Below are positions 44,752 to 54,271 of a stretch of 64,000 nucleotides of DNA, piece after piece. The stretch lies in contig SVAY01000005.1 of assembly GCA_015059185.1 (NCBI GenBank), forward strand, positions 1 to 64,000, read 5' to 3'. The first letter of the stretch is position 1. Each line of letters begins with the position of its first letter. Origin of the DNA: Erysipelotrichaceae bacterium (lineage in GTDB: Bacteria; Bacillota_I; Bacilli_A; RFN20; CAG-826). The position numbers were made by a program, and so were the translations under genes. Under the pieces are notes generated by a model, which was given only the letters and a program-made list of their open reading frames with translations, searched no databases and was not told where the DNA came from.

Positions 44752-44793
44752 CAATTCTCTTATTAGTAGAGTAGTAGAATTGTTTGAGAATTG
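44752..44793. promoter_or_regulatory. Inverted repeat between the XRE regulator and surface genes
   Basis: CAATTCTC (44752-44759) and GAGAATTG (44786-44793) are perfect reverse complements 26 bp apart; an extra AGAATTG occurs at 44776-44782. A candidate binding site for the divergently encoded XRE regulator. Confidence 0.4.
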
Positions 44794-44843
44794 ACGTAAA
44801 ACGCTTGGCTTTCCCACGTGCGTATATAAAATGAAGTACGGTT

Positions 44844-45809
44844 ATGGGAAAGAAATTAACTAAAGTCAAAAACCAAATCAAAGAAGATCTTCCAAAAACC
44901 CGAAAAGGTAAAATTATCGGGATTACTTTAGGCGTTGTGACACCTATCGTGCTTGGAATTGTTGGCGGTATAGTTTACGCTAAGTTCTTTGTGGCTAAAA
45001 CCGTTGATTATAGCGATGTAGATGCTAACTCTTTATACATCAACATGGATAATGTTTTAGCAAAATATCAAAACGTTAAAGCTAATAACACTCCTATTGA
45101 AGAAGGCTTAACATCTTACGAAATCGTTAATCTTGCTTATTATAACTATTCAAATTATGAGAACAGTCGTTCATTCACTATTGGAAGTGCTACCGCTACT
45201 ATCGTTGATCAAAGTATTAGAGGTTGTTCTATTAGAGAAGGAAATAGATATTTTGAAGAATCATTATCTAAATCAAATTTAGTAGGCGTTGCCGCTCGTA
45301 TGTATCAAAAAGAAGATGGTTCAGTTGATCTTCATAGAGGTGAAGTAGTTGATGCTACCACTGCTAAATGGGGAAATGAACATTATGAATACACAAACGA
45401 AGAATTCATTAATGATTTTGGCAAAACCCCATCTACCGCTTTAATCTATATCGTTAGCAAAAAGACCGTCTTAAAAGATACTGATAAAGTTGAAAAGAAT
45501 GATGATGGATACACCATTTCCATGTCACTCAATCCTAAAAAGTCAGTGATTAATTATGTTAAACAAATGAAATCAATCTCTAACTTATATGACTATCCAG
45601 CTTTTAGTGAAGTGAATATCACTTTCCATATCAATAACGATTTAATAATCAAACAAATGGATGTTAAAGAAAGTTACTACGCTCTAAAAGAAGCTAACTT
45701 AGGCGCAGATACTTCCGCTAACGTCAGTGTTTACTACGAAGTTAATGGAGGATTTAAGATTCCAGACCTTAATACTCCACTTGAATACCCATCTAAGGAG
45801 GATAAATAA
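44844..45809 (+). CDS. Anchored extracellular protein, unknown function, 321 aa
   Basis: Not recognised. The first 30 residues are basic (MGKKLTKVKNQIKEDLPKTRKGK), followed by one membrane segment (about 27-50) and an extracellular region of about 270 residues. Beta-rich alternation is seen near the end (FSEVNITFHINNDLIIKQMDV). It is 2 nt before the 1490-aa protein gene, which has the same kind of anchor, so the pair probably work together at the surface. The ribosome site is weak. The C-terminal strand pattern recalls the units of the 1490-aa protein. Confidence 0.65.
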   Translation: MGKKLTKVKNQIKEDLPKTRKGKIIGITLGVVTPIVLGIVGGIVYAKFFVAKTVDYSDVDANSLYINMDNVLAKYQNVKANNTPIEEGLTSYEIVNLAYYNYSNYENSRSFTIGSATATIVDQSIRGCSIREGNRYFEESLSKSNLVGVAARMYQKEDGSVDLHRGEVVDATTAKWGNEHYEYTNEEFINDFGKTPSTALIYIVSKKTVLKDTDKVEKNDDGYTISMSLNPKKSVINYVKQMKSISNLYDYPAFSEVNITFHINNDLIIKQMDVKESYYALKEANLGADTSANVSVYYEVNGGFKIPDLNTPLEYPSKEDK

Positions 45810-45811
45810 GT

Positions 45812-48800
45812 ATGTTTTTATCTAAATTAGCTCTTTATGGTGGTGTGGCTGGCACATTCTTTGCTGTCAGTGCATTCTCCACTGTCCAAATTACCAAACA
45901 AATAAATAAAATTCCTGTTCCTAACGAAGTTGAAAGCGAGGAAGACGAGGAAGAAGAATTATTTGTCCGTCAAATGAGTGATACTGAAAAGTTCATCAAT
46001 TCATTAACTGCTTTCGGTAACATGGAAGGTAACTTAAATGTTAATGTCACTAAAGGTGATTATACTTTAGCCATTAATGGTGATGTCTTTGTCTCTATGG
46101 AGAGTATGGATAACATCATGTTTGATGCTTCTTTAGCAGTTACTACCTTAGGACATACATTTAATATTGGTGCAACTTATATTGATAACACCGTATTTGC
46201 TACTATCGAAGGTAATAACTTAAAACTTAAGACCAGCGATATTAATGAAATCACTTCTTTATTCTCTACCATGGAATCTTCCATTGAACTTCCAGATACA
46301 TTTAAAAATATCGATACCAATTCATTAATCACTAACTTAAGTGCAATGAAAGCAGAAAAAGGTGAAGATAAAATCACTTATACCTGCAACTTAATTGAAG
46401 GTATTCCTCCAATCATTTTTACAAGCGATCTTGATTACAACATGACTGGAGTATCCTTATCTAACTTTGAAATTGAAGGATTTAAGATCAATGTTAATGC
46501 TACTACTAAGATCTTAGGTAAAGGACATAATAGAGTTACTAATCCAGAAACAAGTGAAAAAGTATATACCGATGTCTCTAGCTACTTCAGTGTCATTAAG
46601 CAAGTTAATAACTTAATCAACACCCAAGAAGCTGGCTTAACATATAACGTTAACTTAACTAAAGGTAGTAGTTCCTTAATCAGTACAACTGGTAACGCGA
46701 ATGTCAGACTCAAAAACGGATTAGATTTAGTAGTTAACGGTCAACTCAATAATAGTGATAATTCTAAACACGTTAATTACACCTTAGGTTATCAAAACAA
46801 TAATGCTTTCCTTAACTTTAATGATTTAATCAAAGTTTATTATGATGTGAATAACTTCTCTAACTTAAAGAGCAGTATCAAGGCTTTAATCAATAATCCA
46901 GATATTGCTACTTTAGTCTCTAATCTTGAAAGCATTGAACTTCCTATCATTAAGATGATTAATGAAAAAGACTATAACGGATTAATTGATAACTATAAGG
47001 GCTTATTCTTAAGCAAAGATCAAATCAAATTATCCGTTTCTAATTCTTTATTCAGCAACGATTCTTCTAATATCGATATCGTCATTAACTTAAATGAAAA
47101 CGGTATCAAAGATGTGAACATCTCTAACCTTAGATATAGTGATTATGCTTTATCATTAAGTGTTGCTATTAATGAATACAATAATGAGGTTATTGATTTA
47201 TCTACATATAGAAACGTCTCTAATATTGATAAGATCATCGATCAAGTTAACAAATTAATCACCGATAAGAGCTTCAACATTACCATCAACAACTTAAGTT
47301 ATGGTGATTTAAGTGTTAACGGTTATATCCAAGTCGACTTAATTAATAAGATTTATCAAGCTGATGTTTCTATCAATAAAGAATATATCAATGAAGATGA
47401 TGAAGTTGCTTATCATACCTACCACATTAGACTTGATACAGATGCGACTAACTACTACTTAGCCTATAACGATGAAAAGGCTAATAGTGATGTGAAAGTT
47501 GCTATTAGTAAAGATAGCGTTACAAGCATTATCACTGATGTTAAAAACTTCTTAGTTAACAAAGACAGTGAATTAATGAATTTAGCAAGTTATCTCCTTG
47601 ATAAATTTAACGTTAATATCGTCTTACCAGAAATTAAAATAGACACTAATATCAACGTCTTAGACCTCTTATTTGAAGACTATATTAAGAGTGTTGATAT
47701 GAATAATGAATTAAGTGTTAATATCGTCGTTAATGGTTCTAAACTTGCTTTAGATAGCGATATCAATTTAGCGATTGGTTTAAATGAAGATTCCACTATC
47801 TCAGGATTAAGTGGAAATCTTGAAATTAATGCTAAAAACTTAGAATTTAATGTAAATCTCAACGATTTTAATAAAAATATCGCTCCATTCGACGCCAGTG
47901 AAAAGGCTCCTTATATCGTAAATGGTAACGCTAATGAGGGTGGCTGGATTGGTATGAGTGATATCTCTAATACGGTCAAATATGTGACCACTTTAGATAA
48001 CGAAACTCAATTAGCGATCAGTAACCAAGTTAAAGACATTATTGAAAACAAACAAGTCGGTGTTAACTACGATATCAACGTCTTTAAGAAAGCGAATAAT
48101 TCTAACGAACTCATCTTCAATATGAACGGTGATTTAGACCTCAAAATTAATGATGTTAATGATATCAATTCTTACCTCATTAGTTTAAGTGGAAACATGA
48201 TTAATGAAGATGAACTTAAAGCTCTTGATTCTAACGTTGATATCAAGCTTTATGAAGGTAAATTATATTTCAACTATAACGATAAACTTAAACTCGCTTA
48301 TGGTATTGATGACATCAAAGATTTAGTCTCAATCATTAAGAGCAAGATTACCAATAATACCACAACTGAAGTGAGTGAAGTATTAAATCAACTCTTCCCA
48401 TCTGGAGGTGATACTAGTACTGCTCCACTTATCTCTATCATCAATAATAAGAACTATGCTTCTATCATCAACTACTATAAGGGTGCCTATATTGATAACG
48501 ATAATAAACTTAATGTTGTCATTGATGGTAGCTTAATTGGTAACGCTAATACCGATATCGTTATTAAACTTAAAGCGGATAATAACGGCATCTCTAACAT
48601 CACTCTTAACGGTGTCTATGCTTTAGGTTATACCTTAGACTTCAACTTAGACTTCACCTCTTATCGTGATGTTACAATGAGCGAAGAAGAAAAAGCTTCT
48701 TACACAGACTTAAAATATATCAATAACATCTTTGATAAAGTTGCTAACTTAGTGAACAAAGATAAATTCGCTTTAACTCTTAATGGTAACTTAAACCTTG

Positions 48801-50284
48801 GTAAAGGCGATATCGCTATTAATGGTAATAGCTACGTTTCTTTAGGTGAATCTAACGACTTTGGTGTGGCTGAACTTAATATCATAAATAACAACAAAAC
48901 ACATAACGTAAAAATTGATGTTAATAGAAATAAAGTGAGTAAAGATGCAACTCAAGAAGAAAAAGATAACGCTTTAAGAACAAGCGAAGTCTTATTCAGT
49001 TATAACAAACACCTTAATGGTTCACTTAACTTAAAATCCTTAACTGAAACATTTGATTTAATTAAGACCTTAGCAAGTGATGGCAACCCATTACTCGATA
49101 AGATCAAAGGTTTATTAACTAGAGATACTACTGAATCCACCATCACTAAGATTATGAACGGTGAACCAGAAGCCATCCTTTATGATAACTCTTTAGAAGC
49201 CATTAATTATGACGTTGATGCTTTAGGTTATCACTATGACATCGTCCTTAACGGTAACCTCCTTAAGAGTGATGAAGAAGATACAGTAGAACCAATTCAC
49301 ATTTATATCAATTTAGACGATAATCATGAATTCACCGGTATTGGTATTAAGGGTAGACTCAACACTTATACCTTAGATATCGATTTAGGTATTGAAGAAG
49401 CTAGTAGTAACACTATGTCATGGAATAGATTAACTAAGAATAGTAGTTATTATGACTTCTCCGATATTAAGACCTTAGTAGAATATTTATTTAACACTGG
49501 CACCAAGAAAGACTTCTCTTTAAGTGGCACAATCTCCGCTAATGTCATCGACATCTTCAGTGTTGCCAACATTAATATGAACGCTAAAGTCCATATTGAT
49601 AGCAACAATAAGACAACCGCTGTTATTGAGATTAACAACATTCCTCAAATCAGTTACTTGTTAGGTGCCATTAAAGTAAGTGATGATGACTGGGATTACC
49701 GTAAAACCACCATCTACTTAACTGATGAAGAAGTGTATATCTATGTCTATTACTATGATGATTATACTAACTGGGGCGACTGGGCGAAAACATATCGCAA
49801 GACAACAACTAAATGGGTCAAGCTCTCTATGAGTGAATTTGCTGATGATATTGCATATTATTTAGTCAACTACTCATTAGGTGTAACTACAGGTAGTATT
49901 GCTGGCAAAAGTTTAGATATGAGAAATCAAACTTCAAGCTCTGATAAAGATATTGATTATTCAAAGATCTTATCTAGCTATAACTTTACTAATAACGGCA
50001 CTCCAACATGGACACTTGGTATTAACTTAGCTGAACTTGCTGGAAGCAATATGCTAGATACATTAAACGCTACAATTACTGGCAATAATGATACCAAGTT
50101 ATTAAGCAGCGTCCATGCTTCTACAGCGTTAGCAGGTTTAGTTAACGCTACAATCGATGCTTCCTTAGATAGTACTGATTATATTGGCGATACTACAGTG
50201 AATGCTATCAACGCTTATCTCGAAGCACATAAAACCGATACCAATAAACATTCATATTCAAACGTTACTGATGTGAAGAAATAA
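45812..50284 (+). CDS. Giant anchored surface protein with six related beta-rich units, 1490 aa
   Basis: A short N-terminal membrane segment (about 5-25), an acidic linker (ESEEDEEEEL) and then only extracellular, Asn/Ile/Leu-rich beta-type sequence. Related units begin near residues 62, 261, 474, 739, 973 and 1221, roughly 200-265 residues each. Shared features are a Val/Leu-Ile helix start, an L-x-x-G-x-x-x-x-NG-x-x-x-V strand pair, an INxKxYxxII-x-x-YKG block and a NGIxxIxLxG-x-Y-x-L block. AAGGAGG lies before ATG. No cell-wall sorting signal, Cys or known enzyme motif is seen. Possible roles are adhesion or a lipid-handling groove; neither is shown. A terminator follows. Confidence 0.7.
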   Translation: MFLSKLALYGGVAGTFFAVSAFSTVQITKQINKIPVPNEVESEEDEEEELFVRQMSDTEKFINSLTAFGNMEGNLNVNVTKGDYTLAINGDVFVSMESMDNIMFDASLAVTTLGHTFNIGATYIDNTVFATIEGNNLKLKTSDINEITSLFSTMESSIELPDTFKNIDTNSLITNLSAMKAEKGEDKITYTCNLIEGIPPIIFTSDLDYNMTGVSLSNFEIEGFKINVNATTKILGKGHNRVTNPETSEKVYTDVSSYFSVIKQVNNLINTQEAGLTYNVNLTKGSSSLISTTGNANVRLKNGLDLVVNGQLNNSDNSKHVNYTLGYQNNNAFLNFNDLIKVYYDVNNFSNLKSSIKALINNPDIATLVSNLESIELPIIKMINEKDYNGLIDNYKGLFLSKDQIKLSVSNSLFSNDSSNIDIVINLNENGIKDVNISNLRYSDYALSLSVAINEYNNEVIDLSTYRNVSNIDKIIDQVNKLITDKSFNITINNLSYGDLSVNGYIQVDLINKIYQADVSINKEYINEDDEVAYHTYHIRLDTDATNYYLAYNDEKANSDVKVAISKDSVTSIITDVKNFLVNKDSELMNLASYLLDKFNVNIVLPEIKIDTNINVLDLLFEDYIKSVDMNNELSVNIVVNGSKLALDSDINLAIGLNEDSTISGLSGNLEINAKNLEFNVNLNDFNKNIAPFDASEKAPYIVNGNANEGGWIGMSDISNTVKYVTTLDNETQLAISNQVKDIIENKQVGVNYDINVFKKANNSNELIFNMNGDLDLKINDVNDINSYLISLSGNMINEDELKALDSNVDIKLYEGKLYFNYNDKLKLAYGIDDIKDLVSIIKSKITNNTTTEVSEVLNQLFPSGGDTSTAPLISIINNKNYASIINYYKGAYIDNDNKLNVVIDGSLIGNANTDIVIKLKADNNGISNITLNGVYALGYTLDFNLDFTSYRDVTMSEEEKASYTDLKYINNIFDKVANLVNKDKFALTLNGNLNLGKGDIAINGNSYVSLGESNDFGVAELNIINNNKTHNVKIDVNRNKVSKDATQEEKDNALRTSEVLFSYNKHLNGSLNLKSLTETFDLIKTLASDGNPLLDKIKGLLTRDTTESTITKIMNGEPEAILYDNSLEAINYDVDALGYHYDIVLNGNLLKSDEEDTVEPIHIYINLDDNHEFTGIGIKGRLNTYTLDIDLGIEEASSNTMSWNRLTKNSSYYDFSDIKTLVEYLFNTGTKKDFSLSGTISANVIDIFSVANINMNAKVHIDSNNKTTAVIEINNIPQISYLLGAIKVSDDDWDYRKTTIYLTDEEVYIYVYYYDDYTNWGDWAKTYRKTTTKWVKLSMSEFADDIAYYLVNYSLGVTTGSIAGKSLDMRNQTSSSDKDIDYSKILSSYNFTNNGTPTWTLGINLAELAGSNMLDTLNATITGNNDTKLLSSVHASTALAGLVNATIDASLDSTDYIGDTTVNAINAYLEAHKTDTNKHSYSNVTDVKK

Positions 50285-50289
50285 ACATA

Positions 50290-50316
50290 ATGCCCACCGA
50301 TAAGATGGGCTTTTAA
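50290..50316 (+). terminator. Terminator after the giant surface protein
   Basis: GCCCA (50292-50296) pairs with TGGGC (50306-50310), followed by TTTT. Confidence 0.7.
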
Positions 50317-50336
50317 ATGTTTGCGTTTTACTAAGC

Positions 50337-50621
50337 TTATTTAAATAAATCAGAATGTGTTCCGGTTCTAATAAGATATAAGATTAAGTTTTCTTCAGAG
50401 TATTTGTATACAAGCAACCAATTAGGTTCTATATGTAATTCTCTACAATTAATGAAATCTTTTGATGGTGTGAGAGGATGATCTCTATACCTTTCGGGGA
50501 TTACTGAACCATTTTGTAATAACGATAAAACAGTAACGAACGAATCTAACTTCATTCCTCTTTTGATACAAGTTTTGAAATCTTTTCTAAATTTAGTTGT
50601 TTCTTTAATTGTGTAAGTCAC
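50337..50621 (-). CDS. yafQ: YafQ-family mRNA interferase toxin
   Basis: A 94-aa RelE-superfamily toxin of the YafQ type, which cuts mRNA on the ribosome. KETTKFRKDFKTCIKRG near the N-terminus, RYRDHPLTPSKDFINCRELHI in the middle, and IEPNWLLVYKY...LIRTGTHSDLF at the end match the family, including the C-terminal His (THSDLF). GTG start at 50621 overlaps the antitoxin stop by 4 nt (GTGA). All key regions are intact, so this pair may be active. Confidence 0.92.
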   Translation of the reverse strand: MTYTIKETTKFRKDFKTCIKRGMKLDSFVTVLSLLQNGSVIPERYRDHPLTPSKDFINCRELHIEPNWLLVYKYSEENLILYLIRTGTHSDLFK

Positions 50622-50887
50622 TTAAGCAAGTCCTCCATGAAGTCATTAATGTTATCAAAACCTTTGTATTGATCAGGATTCTTTTCCATTTCCTTGACTT
50701 CAGAGATTGCCTCAAGCGTTTCTTTGTTCGGGGTATCGACTTTAAGTTCAAAAGGAATACTGTTGGTTCTAATAACCTGATTATAAAAAAGAATAATAGC
50801 TGTTGTTGGTGTTAAACCAAGTTTAGAAAACACTTTTTCTGCATTAACCTTTATAGATTCATCAATTCTAATGTTGATGTTTGCCAT
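50618..50887 (-). CDS. dinJ: RelB/DinJ-family antitoxin
   Basis: An 89-aa antitoxin with an N-terminal ribbon-helix-helix (ANINIRIDESIKVNAEKVFSKLGLTPTTAI), the RTNSIPFEL segment typical of DinJ, and an acidic toxin-binding tail. It neutralises the YafQ toxin encoded directly downstream. GGGGG and AAAGGG precede ATG at 50887. The promoter upstream overlaps repeated TGTTGCT elements, suggesting autorepression. Confidence 0.92.
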   Translation of the reverse strand: MANINIRIDESIKVNAEKVFSKLGLTPTTAIILFYNQVIRTNSIPFELKVDTPNKETLEAISEVKEMEKNPDQYKGFDNINDFMEDLLK

Positions 50888-50925
50888 ACCCTTTCCCCCT
50901 TTTTATAAATCTAATCCCCAACTAT

Positions 50926-50968
50926 ATACTATATCACTATGTTGCTTATGTCAACATATTGTGTTGCT
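50926..50968 (-). promoter_or_regulatory. DinJ-YafQ promoter with direct repeats
   Basis: Minus strand: -35 TTGACA (50954-50949), 17-nt spacer, -10 TAGTAT (50931-50926). On the plus strand TGTTGCT occurs at 50940-50946 and 50962-50968, 22 bp apart, flanking the -35; a likely DinJ operator. Confidence 0.55.
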
Positions 50969-51003
50969 ATTGTAAAATTGTATATTTTTAATCAAGCGTC
51001 TTC

Positions 51004-51032
51004 TTTGCATATACCTCTAGGGGGTATATAAT
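51004..51032 (+). promoter_or_regulatory. CsoR operator inside the csoR-copA promoter
   Basis: TATACCTCTAGGGGGTATA (51010-51028) is a near-palindrome with the TACC...GGGGTA form of CsoR operators. It fills the spacer between a weak -35 TTGCAT (51005-51010) and -10 TATAAT (51027-51032), so CsoR bound here would block RNA polymerase until copper releases it. Confidence 0.75.
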
Positions 51033-51050
51033 AAACTCGAGGATTTAATT

Positions 51051-51344
51051 ATGGAAGATTGCTGTAAAATAAAGAAAACTCCTAGAGATGAAGAATTAGT
51101 AAATAACTTAGAGAAACGTATCAATCGTATCTCTGGTCAACTTAATGGAGTAACAAAGATGATTAAGGAAAATAGATATTGTCACGATGTCTTAATCCAA
51201 ATCGCCGCGATAGAAAGCGCGCTCAAAGAAGTTGGTTTTATCTTGCTTAAAGATCATATGACTAGCTGTGTCGTTGATGATATCAAAAATAACGACTTAT
51301 CATCCTTAGAAGAAGCAATTGAATTATCAAAGAAGTTAATATGA
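51051..51344 (+). CDS. csoR: Copper-sensing repressor CsoR
   Basis: A 97-aa all-helical repressor. The Cu(I) ligands of CsoR, Cys-His-Cys, are visible as Cys in NRYCHDVL and the H-x3-C pair in KDHMTSCVV. The [16 protein letters not shown] helix is the family DNA-binding region. The N-terminal CC of MEDCCKIKK is extra. GAGGA lies 7 nt before ATG. It overlaps copA by 4 nt (ATGA) and controls it through the palindrome in the shared promoter. Confidence 0.93.
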   Translation: MEDCCKIKKTPRDEELVNNLEKRINRISGQLNGVTKMIKENRYCHDVLIQIAAIESALKEVGFILLKDHMTSCVVDDIKNNDLSSLEEAIELSKKLI

Positions 51345-53911
51345 GGATAGACGAGAAATATAAAATCACTGGAATGAGCTGCGCGGCCTGTAGTGCTCGC
51401 GTCTTTAAAGCTGTTTCTTCTATTAAAGGAGTGAAAGAAGCTAATGTTAACTTATTAACCAATTCCATAGTCATTAGTTATGATGAGAAAGTCACTAACT
51501 CTAATAGGATTATTGAAGCGGTGAAAAAAGCTGGCTATGGAGCAGAGTTAATATCTTTAGATAACAATATTACTCCAATATCTAAAGAAGAATTAATTGA
51601 TAAAGAAACACCTAGATTATTCAAAAGATTAATAGTCTCACTAATCATCCTTATACCTTTATTTTATTTAGGCATGGGATTCATGCTTAATTGGCCTCTA
51701 GGAGCCCTGAAAGATAATATATGGTTACTTAGTTTAATCGAGATGCTATTAAGCCTTGTAATCATTATTATAAATAATAAGTTCTTTGTTTCTGGCTTTA
51801 AGGCTATTATCCATCGTTCGATGAATATGGATACTCTAGTGATGCTAGGAAGCGGAGTAGCCTTCATCTATTCATTTATCATGATGATTATGTTATGGGC
51901 TTCAAAAGATATGTCCACCCAACATATGTATATGATGAATATCTCTTTTGAAACCGCTGGTATGGTACCTACTTTAATCACTATTGGTAAGACCTTAGAG
52001 AGTTATTCTAAAGGAAAGACCACTAATTCAATTAAGGCATTAATGGATCTATCTCCTAAGACTGCTATATTAATTAAAGAAGATAAAGAAATTGAAGTAA
52101 AAGTAGAGGATATCAAACTTAATGATATCTTTATTGTGAAGCCAGGTATGTCTATCCCAGTAGATGGAGAAGTCATTAAAGGTGAAAGCTCCGTTGATGA
52201 ATCAATGTTAACTGGTGAATCCATCCCACTTGATAAGGAAGTCGGATCACTTGTTAAAAGTGCGACTATCAATCAAAATGGTGTCTTAATATGTAAAGCT
52301 ATTAGAGTAGGTAATGACACTACACTTAATCAAATCATCTCTAGTGTTGAAAAAGCCGCGAACAGTAAAGCAAAGATTTCTCAAATCGCTGATAAAGTAT
52401 CAGGGATATTTGTGCCTGTCGTTGTAATTATCTCAATCATTGTTTTCTTAGGTTGGTTTATATTCGGTAAAGACTTCCTTGCTACCCATCAAGATATAGA
52501 AGCAAGCTTATTATCATATTCACTTGAAAGAGCGATAGCGGTCCTTGTGATATCTTGTCCATGCGCTTTAGGATTAGCCACTCCAGTTGCCATTATGGTA
52601 GGAAGCGGTAAAGGAGCAAGAAACGGTATCTTATTTAAGAATGCTGAAGCGATAGAAGAAACAGGTAAAGTAAGTTATGTGATTCTAGATAAGACTGGAA
52701 CAATCACTTTAGGTAAGCCAAGCGTCACTGATGTCATTAGTTATATCAAGGAAGAAGAGTTATTAGAGATTGCTTATTCTCTAGAAAATAATAGTAGTCA
52801 TCCTTTAGCGTTAGCCGTGAATAATTATGCTAAAGAAAAAGGCATTAAATCTTTAACAGTTACTGACTTTAAAAACATCTCTGGAAAAGGGTTAAGTGGG
52901 AAGGTTAATAATGAAATTGTTTTAGCAGGTAACACAAAGTTCATGACTGATAATAATATTGATACTTCTAAATATATAAATGATATTGAAAAACTTGCAA
53001 AAGTTGGTAAAACTCCACTTATTTTTGCAAAAAACCAAGTAATTATCGGAATTATTGCAGTCAGTGATGTGATTAAAAGTGATGCAAAAGAAGCAATTAC
53101 TAATATCAAGAATTTAGGTATCGTTCCTATCATGCTGACAGGTGATAACGAATATAGTGCCTCTTATATCGCTCATCAAGTCGGAATTGATTATGTCATT
53201 AGTAACGTTCTGCCTGAAGGAAAAGAAGAAGTAATTAAGATGATTAAGAAATATGGGAAAGTCATGATGGTTGGAGATGGGATTAATGACGCGATTGCTT
53301 TAACTAGTAGTGATATCGGAATCGCTATTGGAAATGGTAACGACATCGCTATCGATTCTAGCAGTGTCGTCCTTATGAAATCTAATCTTAATGATGTATA
53401 TAGCAGTATTCGTTTATCAGAATATGTATATTTAAATATTAAGGAAAACTTATTTTGGGCATTTATCTATAACCTTGTGATGATCCCAATTGCCGCTGGT
53501 GTCTTTAGTGGGCTAGGTTTATATAAACTTGCTCCATGGATGGGAAGCGCGGCAATGGCTCTCTCTAGCGTTTTTGTCGTCCTTAACGCATTAAGAATTA
53601 ATCTTTTTAATCCATATAAGAAGACCATTAGACATAAAGAAGTTAAAATACCAGACGAGTTAGTTTCATATAATCAATGTGACATAAATAAGAAGGAGAA
53701 TAAAAATATGACTAAAGTAATTAAGATTGAAGGAATGATGTGCCAACACTGTGTCGCACACGTTAAAGAGGCTCTAGAAGGTATTAAAGGTGTTAAATCA
53801 GTTAACGTATCACTTAACGATAACAATGCCACTTTAGAGCTTGAAAAAGAAATCAAAGATAAAGTATTTATCAAAGCCATTGAAAAAGCTGGATATAAAG
53901 TTGTGGAATAA
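51341..53911 (+). CDS. copA: Copper-exporting P1B-type ATPase with C-terminal CopZ-like domain
   Basis: An 856-aa Cu(I) efflux pump. The N-terminal heavy-metal domain has [11 protein letters not shown] (about 10-20); eight membrane segments include the CPC motif ([11 protein letters not shown]). It carries DKTGTIT (phosphorylation), SSHPLALA (HP) and [10 protein letters not shown]. Unusually, a second metal-binding domain sits at the C-terminus ([11 protein letters not shown], about 796-806) after a polar linker. That domain has its own AAGGAG and ATG at 53708, so it looks like a fused CopZ chaperone. It overlaps csoR by 4 nt. Confidence 0.95.
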   Translation: MRIDEKYKITGMSCAACSARVFKAVSSIKGVKEANVNLLTNSIVISYDEKVTNSNRIIEAVKKAGYGAELISLDNNITPISKEELIDKETPRLFKRLIVSLIILIPLFYLGMGFMLNWPLGALKDNIWLLSLIEMLLSLVIIIINNKFFVSGFKAIIHRSMNMDTLVMLGSGVAFIYSFIMMIMLWASKDMSTQHMYMMNISFETAGMVPTLITIGKTLESYSKGKTTNSIKALMDLSPKTAILIKEDKEIEVKVEDIKLNDIFIVKPGMSIPVDGEVIKGESSVDESMLTGESIPLDKEVGSLVKSATINQNGVLICKAIRVGNDTTLNQIISSVEKAANSKAKISQIADKVSGIFVPVVVIISIIVFLGWFIFGKDFLATHQDIEASLLSYSLERAIAVLVISCPCALGLATPVAIMVGSGKGARNGILFKNAEAIEETGKVSYVILDKTGTITLGKPSVTDVISYIKEEELLEIAYSLENNSSHPLALAVNNYAKEKGIKSLTVTDFKNISGKGLSGKVNNEIVLAGNTKFMTDNNIDTSKYINDIEKLAKVGKTPLIFAKNQVIIGIIAVSDVIKSDAKEAITNIKNLGIVPIMLTGDNEYSASYIAHQVGIDYVISNVLPEGKEEVIKMIKKYGKVMMVGDGINDAIALTSSDIGIAIGNGNDIAIDSSSVVLMKSNLNDVYSSIRLSEYVYLNIKENLFWAFIYNLVMIPIAAGVFSGLGLYKLAPWMGSAAMALSSVFVVLNALRINLFNPYKKTIRHKEVKIPDELVSYNQCDINKKENKNMTKVIKIEGMMCQHCVAHVKEALEGIKGVKSVNVSLNDNNATLELEKEIKDKVFIKAIEKAGYKVVE
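53708..53911 (+). CDS. Possible internally initiated CopZ-like copper chaperone (within copA)
   Basis: In frame inside copA, AGGAG stands 9 nt before ATG at 53708. From there 67 residues encode one HMA domain ([19 protein letters not shown]...) exactly the size of free CopZ. Either copA and copZ fused by loss of a stop codon, or both the fusion and free CopZ are made. The site is seen in the sequence; use of the start is inference. Confidence 0.45.
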   Translation: MTKVIKIEGMMCQHCVAHVKEALEGIKGVKSVNVSLNDNNATLELEKEIKDKVFIKAIEKAGYKVVE

Positions 53912-53949
53912 TTCCACTACTAGAAATATATAGACTCACAAACAAATAA

Positions 53950-54026
53950 GTTAGTGATGACTAACATTTATATTGACATATTTTCATTATAATATTTATA
54001 ATAGTTATCGGTTAGTTATGACTAAC
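53950..54026 (+). promoter_or_regulatory. feo promoter flanked by twin palindromes
   Basis: A consensus promoter, TTGACA (53973-53978), 18-nt spacer, TATAAT (53997-54002), is bracketed by GTTAGTGATGACTAAC (53950-53965) and GTTAGTTATGACTAAC (54011-54026). Each has perfect 6-bp arms GTTAGT/ACTAAC. The arms resemble DtxR/MntR/IdeR-type metal-repressor sites; the regulator is not in the window. Confidence 0.75.
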
Positions 54027-54047
54027 TTAGAATAGAGGATCATCGGT

Positions 54048-54260
54048 ATGCCAATCGTTTTAGCACCTCACAATGTGGATCTCACCATCATGCGTGTAGG
54101 AACAGATCAAAAAACCAAAAAGCACTTACAATCTTTAGGCGTTATGCCAAATAGTGTGATTAAGATTATTGCCAGTGCTTATGGCAATGTCATTATTGAA
54201 GTTAAAGGGGTCAGACTTGCAATGAATAAAGAAGTTGCAACGAAGATTTTTGTCGCGTAA
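54048..54260 (+). CDS. feoA: Ferrous iron transport protein A
   Basis: A 70-aa SH3-like FeoA, an accessory to the FeoB channel. The pattern LTIMRVGTDQKTKKHLQSLGVMPNSVIKII and the final IIEVKGVRLAMNKEVATKIFV are typical. GAGG lies 9 nt before ATG; feoB follows 12 nt after the stop with its own AAGGAG. It is under the twin-palindrome promoter. Confidence 0.95.
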   Translation: MPIVLAPHNVDLTIMRVGTDQKTKKHLQSLGVMPNSVIKIIASAYGNVIIEVKGVRLAMNKEVATKIFVA

Positions 54261-54271
54261 GGAGAGGTTAT

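Noticed and set aside
44791..44835. ECF-sigma-type promoter (AAAAC ... CGTATA) before the 321-aa surface gene
   Set aside because: The gap between the two elements is 18 nt rather than the usual 16, and the -35 fits poorly; not enough for a call.
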